A stretch of 64,000 bases of DNA from Nansenia antarctica (Eukaryota; Chordata; Actinopteri; Argentiniformes; Microstomatidae). The notes below the pieces were generated by a model, which was given only the letters and a program-made list of their open reading frames with translations, made no database searches and was not told the DNA's origin. The stretch lies in assembly GCA_963989245.1 (NCBI GenBank), contig OZ022339.1:92493142-92557141 (forward strand), in the 5' to 3' direction. Of the stretch, positions 30,534-41,700 are shown piece by piece. Position numbers and translations under genes: made by a program. The number at the start of each line of letters is the position of its first letter. The stretch's first letter is position 1.

Positions 30534-31395
30534 CTGGGATGTGCTTGGCCCAGCCTATGTTGACGCCCGGCTCGCGGTCGGCCAGGTCACACAGGGTGGT
30601 CAGGGCCTTGATGTCGCTGTCGGGCACGGTGGGGTCGGGCATGGCGTAGATCTTCTCCGGCTCGGCCACCAGCAGGTGAGACACGACCTTGTTATCTGCA
30701 AGGCAGCCAAAGGGAAATGGCTTCTTGGGGGGCAGGGCTAGTTGAGGGTTGAGGTAGGGGCTGTTCTCAGCGTCTATCCGGCGTTTGTACTTCCGACTCC
30801 CCCCGCGGACATTGTCCAGCCTCACACCTTCTCTCATCATGCCCACGTTTAGACACTTCATGAAGCGGCAGGCCTGGCAGGAAGTGCGCCTGCGCTTGGT
30901 GATCTCACACTCGTTGGTGAGAACTCGTTGGTAGCAGCTGTACTCGATGTTCCCTTGGATGGTCCTCTTGAAGAAGACCTTGCAGGCCTCGCAGGAGGCC
31001 ACGCCGTAGCGGTTGCCGCTAGCGATGTCCCCGCACACCAGACACAGCCGCTTGGGCATGGAGTTCAGCATGTACTCGCACTTGATCTGAGACTCCTCCC
31101 CGATGGTGCTGGAGCAGTCCTCGTACTGTTTGTTAGCCCCTCCTCCTCCGCCCCCAGCGCCCGGGCCCAAACCCCCGGCCCGTACAGGGTGGGGGAGTCC
31201 AGGCCGTTGTGGGGGTGGCTGCTACCGTTCATGGTGGAGGAGTAGGAGCCTGAGGCGTCGCTGGACCGGTTGATGCTGTCGGCCAGGGAGGCGGGGCTGG
31301 AGGGTTCGGTCTTGATGTTGTAGGAGGAGGGGCAACTGGACTCGATGTTGTGGCGGTCTTTGTTGCTGGACATTCTGCAGAGAAGCCTCTTTGTG
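30534..31395 (-). pseudogene. esrrg-like: Estrogen-related receptor gamma-like fragment (A/B region, DBD, hinge)
   Basis: Minus strand. The N-terminal part (LLCRMSSNKDRHN, KTEPSSPASLADSINRSSDA, SGSYSSTMNG) is in one frame, then a frameshift in a G/C-rich stretch near 31175 leads to KCEYMLNSMPKRLCLVCGDI and the NR3B DNA-binding domain. The first zinc finger keeps its four Cys; the P-box reads CEACKVFF where ERR has CEACKAFF. The second finger has an insertion (SCYQRVLTNECEITKRRR). The hinge (YKRRIDAENSPYLNPQL) and first LBD helix region (LLVAEPEKIYAMPDPTVP, ADREPGVNIGWAKHIPG) follow, then homology stops at an exon-end-like GT. The insert FPFGCLA before DNKVVSHLL is encoded by an acceptor-like tract, a leftover of an intron. 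The ligand-binding domain is otherwise absent. Confidence 0.85.
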
Positions 31396-31399
31396 TTGT

Positions 31400-33140
31400 T
31401 TTTGATCACTTCCCTTGTAGATCTGTTACACATTAGTCTTGTGTACTTTCTTGAGTGTAATCCACCAAACCTTTCATTACAATGGCAGCCAGTCTGGTAC
31501 CAATATAATCTAAGAACGGAGACCAAATCTTATAGAATGTCTTTATCTTACACTTAGACCTATGTCAGATATTCCATAGGAATCATATAAAAAATTACCT
31601 TGTGCCATCCAGCTATTGTAGGCGGTTTGCAGTCTATCCATTTCAGCAATATATTTTTCCTTGCACAAAAAGTGAGGATACACAGAAGTCTTTTGGAATG
31701 CCTACTTTTAAGTTGTTTGTCTGGCAACCCAAACAATAGACACATGGGGTCCTTATCCAATGTAACATCTAGAATTAGATGAATTTTATCCACTATACCT
31801 TTCCAGTAATCATCTATATGAAGAAACGCGCTACAGAGAGTCGTGAGAACAGCACAGAAGATCACCGGCGCCCCCCTCCCCTCTCTGGAGGAGCTGTACA
31901 ACACACGCTGTCTCAGGAGGGCCTCCAAGATCTCCAGGGACCCGACCCACCCTGGGCACGTACACTTTGTCAAGCTGCCCTCGAACAGGAGGTACAGGAC
32001 CCCGGCCGCTAAGACAAACAGACTGAAGGACTGCTTCTACCACAGGGCCGTCAAGGCCCTGAACACAGAAAAGGCCTAAGTTCTGGGCCCAGGACAGTCC
32101 GGACGGATTGTATGGCAGCTAGTGCTGAGGCACAAACATGTACATTTTCAAGCCTGCAAACTGTGACACTTTAAAATAATGTGAAAAAATACTTTTGTGC
32201 AATATGACAACCCTAGTTGACTATCTGTGCAGTATAGTTCAGTGGATTGTGTACATAGCCTTTATTGATGTAAACCAGCTCCTTACCTTCTTGTGATTTT
32301 ATGCTTTTATGCTTTTTCTAAAATGTGTTTTTTTTCCCCCTTTCCTAAACACCAGGGGAGCCACCCCTCCTAAATTTTGTTGTTTGGTACCTGTACTGTA
32401 GCAATGACAAATAAAGTCCATTCCATTCCTATATATCTACAAGTCCAAACACAATGAACAAAGCTCCCAACCTCGGTAATACACTTTGTACACACTTTGT
32501 ACGATTTGTTATGATCCATTTTATGTCTAAGTTGGGGAGTAATCTGCAAACATTGTAGTAGTCTAAATTGCGTTTCCTTGGTCCTATTACAGATTGAGAT
32601 GTCGTTTGCCGATTGCCATATAAGTGACCAAGTTGCTTCATCAGTATTAATGTTCAGGTCATTATTCCAGTCTTTGGGCGTAAATGCAGGTTTGCCTTTA
32701 TCCTATTTCGAAAGTGCTCTATACCCAACCCCCAGAATGCCTCTCGTCTTTCCAGCAGAGACTATCTCCTCCAGCGGAGAGGGTTGGTGACAGAGGCCAG
32801 TGTCTTTTTGGCTATTTAAAACACTTTGTGTCTGAAGGTATTATATTTCTTACATAATTGGTCAAATGAAAGTAGTATTTCCGTATCATATAAATGTCCG
32901 ATAGTAACCATCCCTTTGCTGTCCCACCGCTTGAAACCCCTATCCGTGGCACCAGGGGAGAAGTCTATGTTGCCCCAAACTGGCGAGAGGGAGGATAGTT
33001 GACCCTCTAGACCTTCTAGTTTTCTTATGTTCCGCCAGGCTTTAATAGTTGCGTTTATAATCATATTGTCACCAATAAAAGTTTTACTCTTTTCTTGATC
33101 TGAAGTAAACGGCCGATTGACCTGGGAGGATTCCAATATT
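31400..33140 (-). mobile_element. L1/Tx1-like LINE C-terminal region, frameshifted, with a LINE inside
   Basis: Minus strand, 33136 down to about 31560, then a 3' UTR. Motifs typical of the L1 C-terminus: SSLSPVWGNIDFSPGATDRG, FKRWDSKGMVTIGHLYDTE, then after frameshifts NRTKCV and VFGLVDI, and beyond the inserted LINE DDYWKGIVDKIHLILDVTLD and FCARKNILLKWIDCKPPTIA. The catalytic RT part is not present. Its 3' side abuts the ERR/ZEB fusion, on the same strand. Confidence 0.75.
31820..32428 (+). mobile_element. LINE 3' fragment inserted in the L1-like copy, 6-bp target duplication
   Basis: Plus strand. Codes a C-terminal LINE segment (LQRVVRTAQKITGAPLPSLE, ELYNTRCLRRASKISRDPTH, PGHVHFVKLPSNRRYRTPAA) ending at 32079, then a 3' UTR ending caatgacaaataaagtcc. 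Flanked by ctatat at 31814-31819 and 32429-32434. Removing the insert and one copy of ctatat restores an open L1 reading across GLVDIDDYWKGI. Related to, but distinct from, the Rex1-like family at 7-10 kb. Confidence 0.85.
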
Positions 33141-33620
33141 AATTGATTATAATATTAATTATTACACAATACACAATAGAGGGGATATGTGCTGTATGAA
33201 TACCAGGAGAGGCTAGTGGAGGTAGAGACCAGAGTATTTTTATTTAGAGATGTAGATTGACAGTAAAAAACTGAGGAAAGTGGAGAACGTGTTCTGGTCT
33301 ACCAAGGTTAATGACGCAGAAGTTCTTATAATGCTTTTCAGCGACATGCTCATTCTTCTATTTGTTTCTTTAAAAAAAGAGCAGAAAATCACCTTAAGGT
33401 TCAGGTAATGTTCCTCACTGCTACAGTGGATGTTGCATGTTGCACAGCTTGCAGAAGAATGCAGTCCAGGGTTCCACATAATCAACCCCTGCAAATAAAA
33501 GAAAAAGATCATCTCAGGTTTGTTGTCTGCACTGACGTTCAATATACGTTCTCAACGACCCCTCTCTTGATAGTAAACCCTTCCTTTACATGTGACCAAG
33601 TGCCAATTCAGGGAGAAACA
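33140..33620. other. No recognisable gene
   Basis: Nothing supportable; may include more decayed LINE. Confidence 0.4.
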
Positions 33621-33621
33621 T

Positions 33622-33705
33622 CCAACTCTTAACATGACTACCAACTCTTAACATGACTACCAACCCCTAACATGACTACCAACTCTTAACATGACTAACA
33701 ATTTG
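33622..33705 (+). repeat. 20-bp tandem repeat
   Basis: Four copies of the unit caactcttaacatgactac with minor changes. Confidence 0.9.
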
Positions 33706-33737
33706 ACACTAGGCCGGAAAAGCCTGCATTAAAGTAA

Positions 33738-33965
33738 TGGGGTACGTTTGGGCCCAGGGAAGGGGCTGCGAAAGAGTCACACTCTTCAAACTTTACACAC
33801 TCCTTCCCCTTCATGGGACATTGTAGAATTTCAACTTTCACCCTCCTACGCCATTCCTGGGAGGCCCTGCACGTGAGCTAGCGGGAACCTGTAGGGAGCT
33901 CTAGTGGGGTACGTTTGGGCCCAGGGAAGGGGCTGCGAAAGAGTCACACTCTTCAAACTTTACAG
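33738..33965 (+). repeat. Direct repeat of about 60 bp, two copies
   Basis: The block starting ggggtacgtttgggcccagg and ending ctcttcaaactttaca occurs at 33738-33797 and 33906-33965, with about 108 bp between. Confidence 0.9.
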
Positions 33966-34310
33966 AGATACAGAGAGATACAGCTCATGTTAATGTATGG
34001 GATGGAATGAGGAATGGTGTCCAGATGCCCCAACTCCCAACCTCCCAGACGCGTAGAGGGCAAGACGCCCACTCCCTAGTCCATTGTCACACCGTGATGT
34101 ATTCAAATGTTACCGTCACCGAATTAACAAGGCCGGCTTCTTGTGAAAAGCACACACGCGTGGGAATCCATGCAGACCCCTGCTATGACAAAACTCTGAT
34201 GGATATTAATATTTTCTTTCCCTGTCATTGGTTATTTATTTACCACCGTTCCGACCCACTCCCCCTCCGGTATTGAGACAATCCATCCTGTCAGTTTTAC
34301 CCCGTTAAGC
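33966..34310. other. No recognisable gene
   Basis: No supportable feature. Confidence 0.4.
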
Positions 34311-34314
34311 AAAG

Positions 34315-34529
34315 ACACGCGCGCGTGTGTGTGTGTGTGCGCGAGAGAGCCCGTGCACGTGAGAGCCTGTGCGTGCGTGCGTGTGTGTGTGAGCCATCTC
34401 AGATTGGATGATTATTATATCCACTAATACTTGAATATTATATTGAATATACTTATACAAATAAATATTTTTTTATTTTTTTATTTGTTATTGTTATTTG
34501 TTATGTGTCCCATGTGTAAGAATACACGC

Positions 34530-34573
<44 letters not shown>

Positions 34574-34616
34574 GACACACACAGCAGTAAAGGCTGGAAC
34601 AATCCTGGTAGATGGG

Positions 34617-34650
<34 letters not shown>
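34315..34650 (+). repeat. Cluster of GT/CG, CA and GT microsatellites
   Basis: GT/GC-rich tract at 34317-34393, (CA)n at 34527-34572 and (GT)n at 34620-34650. The CA and GT tracts are complementary and 47 bp apart, so single strands could fold. Confidence 0.9.
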
Positions 34651-34654
<4 letters not shown>

Positions 34655-34710
34655 AATGTATATTCATATTCTGGGAAAAGCTCCCTGCATTGCATGTAAT
34701 CATAACTCAG

Positions 34711-34970
34711 AAAAAGCCTGTCAGGCATCTGCACTGTCAAACAAGGAGTTAGCCAAGATAAACCTAGTGCTTTATTCCACAACAGATAAAGTAAAACAGG
34801 ATGCCACTCTGTTGTCTTACATGGATATAGTGCCAGTGAAACGGCGAAGACCTAAAGTGGATAATCCAGCAAAACACAAAACAAGGGATCTGACGGTCAA
34901 GTACTACATTCAGAATGAGACTGGAAAACTCCCGGTCTGCAAAGCGTCATTCATGAGCATTTTTGGTAAG
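34711..34970 (+). CDS. Exon-like stretch, transposase-like, not identified
   Basis: Plus strand open from an acceptor-like cataactcag (ending 34710) to a very good donor (ttttggtaagtatcc, near 34967). It reads KACQASALSNKELAKINLVL, VPVKRRRPKVDNPAKHKTRD, VKYYIQNETGKLPVCKASFM, SIFG. The last part (a Cys-Lys-x-x-Phe segment after a YxI/V motif) resembles an N-terminal segment seen in invertebrate and fish uncharacterised transposase-like proteins. I cannot name the family. Next coding material was not found. Confidence 0.4.
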
Positions 34971-35030
34971 TATCCTATAGGCTAGGTGCACGATCTCCAC
35001 TACTTCCTGAAAGGCAACTGGTTAGTGTGT

Positions 35031-35172
35031 AGGCCGCAGGGCTCGGCGGGAGCGGCAGCTCATCATCACCATATCAGATGACTCAGATGAGGAGCCGGTG
35101 ACTCTGAACCCCAGCAGCCCCGTCCTGGTCCCCGACGAACACGACGAGGACGTCAGCATCCTGGAGGTGTGA
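35031..35172 (+). CDS. Terminal-exon-like stretch with SUMO-interaction-like motifs, not identified
   Basis: Plus strand, after an acceptor-like gtgtaggccgcag (ending near 35030). It reads ARRERQLIITISDDSDEEPV, TLNPSSPVLVPDEHDEDVSI, LEV and stop at 35170-35172. IITISDDSDEE is a hydrophobic patch followed by acidic residues, the usual form of a SUMO-interacting motif; VSILEV is a second hydrophobic patch. Such motifs are common in nuclear proteins. Not recognised; may be the last exon of a host gene or a relic. Confidence 0.4.
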
Positions 35173-35343
35173 CCTCACACGACCCCCGACCTCATCTGAC
35201 CCCTGGCTCAGACCCTGGTCCATCGATAGTGACAGTTCACACACACTGGCTTGGTCAGATCTTATTTAAAGGACCAATTGGGATTAGTACATCCATTTTT
35301 GTTTACTTTTAAATGAAAGCCTATAGCCGTTGACTGATAATTA

Positions 35344-35825
35344 ATGCCCTATGATTGCGCCATTGACTTGCTGCCCGGAGCACCCCTTCCTAGCAGCCGC
35401 CTGTACAGCATCTCTAAACCCGAACGGGAGGCCATGGAGTGTTACATCAATGACTCCCTGGCTGCTGGCCTCATCCGCCCCTCCTCCTCACCCGTGGGCG
35501 CTGGTTTCTTTTTTGTGGTTAAAAAGGACAAGACTCTGCGGCCCTGCATAGATTACAGGGGGCTTAATAACATCACCATCAAAAATTCTTACCCTTTACC
35601 CCTCGATTCTCTCCAGGGAGCCACAGTTTTTACGAAGCTCGACCTCCGCAACGCCTACCACCTGGTTCGTATACGAGAGGGGGATGAGTGGAAGACAGGG
35701 TTCAACACCCCTTTAGGCCATTTTGAATACCTGGTCATGCCTTCTGGCCTCACTAATGCCCCTGCTGTGTTTCAGGCCTTAGTCAACGATGTCCTCAGGG
35801 ACATGATAGGCCTTTTTGTTTTATC
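35344..35825 (+). pseudogene. Ty3/gypsy reverse-transcriptase fragment
   Basis: Plus strand, 160 codons from PYDCAIDLLPGAPLPSSRLY through ACFDYRGLN-type motif (LRPCIDYRGLNNITIKNSYP), TKLDLRNAYHLVRIREGDEW and LGHFEYLVMPSGLTNAPAVF to VNDVLRDMIG. It stops right before the YxDD box, where unrelated CCTG-rich sequence begins. No LTR is visible around it. Orphan scrap of a chromovirus-like gypsy pol, a different lineage from the element at 38.7-46 kb. Confidence 0.85.
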
Positions 35826-35829
35826 TTAA

Positions 35830-35945
35830 TTTGCCTGTCTACCGACCACTCCGCCTGCCTGACCCCCTGCCTGTCTGCCTACCTGCCTGATCCCCTGCCT
35901 GTCTGACTACCTATCTACCTCCAGCCTGCTCCTCCTGACACCCCA
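35830..35945 (+). repeat. CTGCC-rich low-complexity tract
   Basis: Degenerate repeats of cctgcctgtctgcctacc type. Confidence 0.8.
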
Positions 35946-36164
35946 ACCCTACAATAAATCATTATTATTGTTGTACTACCTGCTCCTAGAACAGAAGACA
36001 GACACTCATCAATATCCAATGACAACACCAGGACACACATCATTCATTTAAGGGACCAGCAGTTGTGGAGGTAGATAGCATTAGCATCTGATTAGAGGTA
36101 GATAGCATTAGCATTGCATCTGATTAGACGGTACCTTTCATGAGACCCATAGCTTCCACATAAT

Positions 36165-36228
36165 GCACATAAGCTCATCTCTCTATAGATAAGCTCATCT
36201 CTCTAAAGATAAGCTCATCTTTCTATAT
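36165..36228 (+). repeat. 21-bp tandem repeat, three units
   Basis: Unit gataagctcatctctctata. Just upstream (36070-36125) a word gtagatagcattagcat is also duplicated. Confidence 0.85.
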
Positions 36229-36347
36229 AATAGAAAGCTAGACAGGAAATGCAGGGTGTTATGAGTTAATCATTCTTCACACTATGTGCTATAAGAGAGA
36301 GACAGCTAACGTCCATGAAGATCGTCTGATTAGAGCTCAACCCTGGT

Positions 36348-38736
36348 TTAACACTAGAGAGTTTTGCTTCAAGGTGAAACCGCAAGCATTCCCTCACCCC
36401 CCCTCCCCCCCCATTTCCCTTGTCCAAATCACTCTTCTTCTCCAAAGTGTCCAATTCCCAATTTCCCGTTCGGCAGCCGAACCGTCTCAGAACCCAGGGA
36501 CAACACGTTGGGGCCAGCCCAGATTCTTCCGGGTCTTTTTTTGCGCAACAACAAAACCAACCAAAACACCATCCAGGGGACAGCCACTGTGGTTGAGATA
36601 AAAGCAAATCATCCTTTAACCAGATCATCCAGATAAAATTACCCTCAATCATAGAGAGAGCTATTAACTTTTAAAATTCTGCTGACTACTGTGCCAGCGG
36701 TAAAGGATGTGGAGCGTGCGGCTCTTAGTGAGATGAGGATGAAGAGAATGTGGGACAGAGACTCAAGTGGAGGATGCAGGGGACTGCAAAGGGATGGGAG
36801 GGAGGAGGGATAACTACTCCAAGGACAACTTGTACAGTGGAGGACATGACACTAGGATTTGACTTAATCAACAGAGATTAGTAATATTCAATATTGATGC
36901 ATGATGAGACATTTTCAGTCAACATATGTTGATATTGTTAGAATAAAGTGTATTATTTTGATATTGAAATATATTGTCAGAAGATGTGGGAACTCCAGTC
37001 ATATCTATAGCAATGTTACATTCGAAATCAGCTACCCAGCTAATTCAGAGAGAGTCAATGACTGTCCATTGTCCCTTTGAAATAAACAAATAAATAAACG
37101 AGAGGACGTGGTTTATGGTGAATTAAGTCAGCGCCGAGGGGCGTTGTTGACTTTGTTTCACGATGAAGCAAAGACTCCAGTGCCTGATTGCTTTTATACA
37201 ACTAGGACAAGAAAACAATAAAACCTTTTTGTGATAGATTATGTTTGTTCCTGTTTGTTTCTGTGCCCTGCACTCAGAAATCTAGTTCTCAAATCTACTG
37301 TTCCACTGTTGTCAAGGTAACGTGATTAATATTATTTATTTATGATGGTTGATTATTATTATACGAAACCCGCTTGGCAGCTTTGAAACCCGCTTGGCTC
37401 GCTCATGAATTGGCAGCTATTGTTTGCTAATGGGAAACGATCAATAAGATTACCCTCCCCCGTGTATCAACCATCAAGTGATTGTAACTCACTTTAGAAA
37501 CTAGTTCTTAGCCTACACGTTTCTTTGTCAAATACATGCTCTGCATGTTTCTCTAAAATGCATAAAGTTCCTATAAGCAGAGAAGTGGGGAAATTATTAG
37601 AGCAATCTGATATGAAGCTTGAGTCAGCTGAGAACGAACTATGGAACAGATTAAATGCTATATATGGAGAGGAGATTGATTGAGACTGCGGGAGCTTTAC
37701 TAATGAATGAAAGTTGATTATCATTATTAAAAAAGAATAGTAATAAATATTGCAATATTGTGTTATCATAGTTATGAGCTTCACACAGTCTGTTTATTTG
37801 TCGTGAACTTCACGCCGGCCATAACATCAGCAGACACATGAACACAGTGAGGATTCAAACCAACAAAAATAATTAATACACATCATTTCATTTATAATGT
37901 GCAGTAAACAAACAAAATAATGTATACTCTCTGCAATTGGCTACTATACAATGGTGCCAAAATCAACTATCCAAATATGAATCTGCGTATATCTATGTAC
38001 AACCTTGATTGAACCAAGATTCATAGACAGATTGTCCCTTTTGCATATCATCATAATAGGCATTCGTGTCATCATGTTCTTTACACATTACATAACCAAG
38101 ATTTATTTTGCAATCACAACAATGTCAACACAATCACAACAGAATCTTATTTAATCCAATCAGGTTGTATATATAATCTATATATATAATCTATATATTG
38201 GTTTCAATATACCTCCATAGCAGTCTACAGTCTAATTTAGCTATATATATAATTACATTATGAGAACATCAGTATTTTTACGCCTTTGGTTGTATTGTCT
38301 GAACGAACATTGATTGGGAGACATACTGTACAGTTTATCATTTTCATAACTGTCTGCACATATACATATCTTATTTTGATTGTTATTGTAGCCTATATAT
38401 AAACACAAATATCAGTCTTATGCACTGTGTCTCATTCAGCACTGAAGCCTGAATTTGAGCACAGTGTGTGCCCCCTTGCTACCTCTGCTGATATAAAAGA
38501 GAATTGCAGGCTTGGAGAAAAAGATGGCAGCCACAAATACACAGACACACACAGAAATACTGCTAAAACGCTTTATACTAACTCGATTTTGAAAATGTAA
38601 AAATGCTGGGTGGTAGAACGCACATATCTAGGAAAAGTCATGAAAGGAGGGTCCTGAAATGTGATCGAGTGCAAAGGTAGAATTTTTTTTGTACTCACTG
38701 GTGCTGTTTAACACCTCACGGCTGTTCTAGTGTTAA
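36348..38736. mobile_element. TTAA-flanked piggyBac-like non-autonomous element
   Basis: Ends are ttaacactaga (36348-36358) and its exact inverse tctagtgttaa (38726-38736), i.e. TTAA duplications plus inverted CACTAGA termini, the arrangement of piggyBac-type elements. It contains no transposase frame. The right boundary coincides with the point where gypsy pol homology (reading minus) is cut off, and the left flank continues an open minus frame (KPGLSSNQTIFMDVSCLSLI), so it probably inserted into the gypsy element. The interior is AT-rich without recognisable genes. Confidence 0.6.
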
Positions 38737-41700
38737 GCATCTGCCCTGACATCTCACAAATAAGCCTATTTGGGTTCCTAACACTCCTCCCACATCTCGT
38801 GACAACTGATGGAACTTGAGCACTCTGTGAACGTGTGCAAACTACCTGCTCCGGCTCAACCTCAACTAGAATTGGAAGGTCACCATGGGCATCACATCTA
38901 GCTTCAGGTGAGTGTACTGTGTCACATACTGTGTCAGGGGGATAATCAGTGTGGCAGTCAGGTACAGAGTCATCAGGAACACTATCCAGCAACTCATCTG
39001 GTCGGTCTTCCTTCGAGGCACTCGGCACGGGCATAGTCCCTCCGTTGACTTCTTCCTCATGGATGCTCTCTGCCCCCGCGTGCTCAGGCGACTCCAAGAC
39101 CCAGTCCCTGGTGCGCAACCGAGAGGCCTCTTCAACATCAGAGGTGACAGAGCCCTGAACACTGGCACAGGAAGCTATAGACTGCGACTCCTCTAGGGAT
39201 GCCGGGTTCCCATCTTGTTCCGGAACTGTCAAGAAGTCAACCGGAAGCAGCATGTTCCTGTGTACAACCTTCTCTCTATTCGTGACAACATCTCTGATCC
39301 TGTACACGTTGATGTCCGATCTCACAGACACCACATCGAAAGGAGTTGATTCCCACCGGTCTGCGATCTTCCTCTTCCCTCTCTCACCTCGATTGGCAAG
39401 TAGCACTTTGTCACCAACACCCAACGGCAGTCCTCTGACCTTCCGGTTGTACAGTTTGGCGTGACGATCTTGTTCCCTGATGGCATTCCTTTGAGCGATC
39501 TGTGCTGCTTCAGAAAGATCTCTCCTCAGATGTTGCACAAACTCATGACGACTGACAACGGCATCATCCTCCAGCACATGATGAAACATGACATCCACGG
39601 GCAGCCGTGGGACCCGTCCGAACATCAGGTAGAATGGCGCGAAGCCCGTGGTCTCATGCACAGTGGAGTTGTAGCAGAAGGTCAGTGTCTGGAGCATCTG
39701 TGGCCACCTGGACTTGCTCAGTGGAGGGAGGGCCCTTATCATGCCCCCGAGGGTCCTGTTGAACCTCTCTGTGACGCCGTTGCCCATGGGGTGGTATGGA
39801 GTCGTATGGGACTTATGCACACCTGCCATCTCTAGTAGATCTTTTAGAAGCCGACTCTCAAAGTTAGCTCCCTGATCCGAATGGATTCTTTTGGGGAACC
39901 CATATATGCAAAAAAACTTGTCCCATAGACAGCGGGCAACTTGTTTCGCAGTCTGGTTCCGACAGGGGAAGGCAAGAGCTACTTTAGAAAAATGGTCCGT
40001 AACAACAAGAACATCAATGGTCTTCTTGTCGCTCTGCTCTGCGGTCCAAAAATCGATGCACACTAAGTCCATAGGAGCTGAAGTGCGGATGCTCTCAAGA
40101 GGTGCTCGGGCGTGTGGTTCAGGAGTCTTCCCCAAAATACATCTCTGACAGTGCTTCACGTGATTCTCAACATCCCTCTGCATGCCTGTCCAGAAGAATC
40201 GTTCACTGGCCAGAGAGGATGATCTTGAGCGACCCTGGTGGCCAGCAGCATCGTGGACTCCATGCAAGACTTGTCGCTTCAGAGCTTCTGGAGTGACGAA
40301 CTGAAAGATCCTCTTGTCCCTGATGCGGTCTCTCTTCACACGGTAGAGGAGTCCACTACGCACTCTCAACTTCTTCCATTGTTTCAACAGCCTGAGCACA
40401 CAGCTAGACTCAGCTGTTCTCTCGTGTGCATTTGGTTTCCTATGTCGCTGCATATAAAAGAGAACCCTGCTCACTACAGCATCTTGTTGCTGGAGATTGT
40501 GTAATTGACTCTGTGGGATGGCGATGGAAGGGTCTTCCTCGGGCAATTGCAAATACTCCGGATTAATGTAGGGCAGCTGAGAAACACCCCCAGTACGATG
40601 GACGTCCATGACAGCAGACACCTCCTCAGCACTAATGGCACCTCCAGAAGACTCAGGACTCAGGACCTCATCTGTGTCGACATTAGTGTGCTGAACACCT
40701 TGACAGTTGGTAGTCAGCCGGAAAGCGTCCTGCACCGTACCAGCCACTACTCCATTCACCTGATCCAGCAAGGACAGGTAAGGCTCCCTCACCAGGCGAT
40801 GGCTCACACAGGACTTAACAAATGGCTCACGGCTCAGCGCATCAGCGACTATGTTCCTAGGCCCTGGGATATAATTCAGATCGAAATCATATGCAGCAAG
40901 TTTGGCCACCCACCTCTGTTCGCATGCATCTAACTTGGGCTTCGTTAGGATGTAGGTCAAGGGGTTGTTATCCGACCACGCTGTGAAATGCACTCCCTTT
41001 AGCCAGTGGGAAAACTTCTCGCATACAGCCCACTTCAATGCCAGGAACTCAAGTCGGTGAGCTGGATAGTTCAACTGAGCATGTGACAGCATCCTACTAG
41101 CGAAGGCAACTGGTCTTGCAACTTTATCACCAGGCTGGAGCTGAGAGATGACGGCGCCAATCCCATCGAATGAAGCATCCACTGCTAGGATAAATGGCTT
41201 TGCGAAATCAGGATGGGCCAGGGTTACAGAATGCAGGAGATCGCGCTTCAATGTCTCGAAAGCATCCCTACACTCGGGCGTCCAGTCAGCTGGTTTGAGC
41301 TTTACAAGATTGTGACATTTCTTCACTGGTTTTCTCCCTCTGCGTGCCTTTTCTCCAGCGTTCTGTCCAGAGATAAGCTTGAATAGGGGTCTGGCCTTAG
41401 AGGAACAATCTTCAATGAAGTGCTGATAGTAAAGCATCATGCCCAAGAAGGACCTAATCTTCTTCTGTGAAGGAGACACCCCATCACTGTCCATCAGATC
41501 GGATACCTGTACTTGGCTAATGGCTTCAACCTTCCCAGGGTCCGTCTGCACTCCTGACTCATTGATGATATGGCCGAGAAACCGTACTGATTTCCGCAGA
41601 AGATAGCACTTCTTTGGAGCCAATTTGAGATTGTTGTACTTCAAACGAGAGAAAACCATCTCTAGACGCTCGAGTGCCAACTGTTCTGTAGGAGCGAAGA

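Noticed and set aside
36266..36652. 128-codon minus ORF as a separate gene
   Set aside because: It crosses the boundary of the TTAA element; the part left of 36348 probably belongs to the split gypsy element and the rest has no motif.
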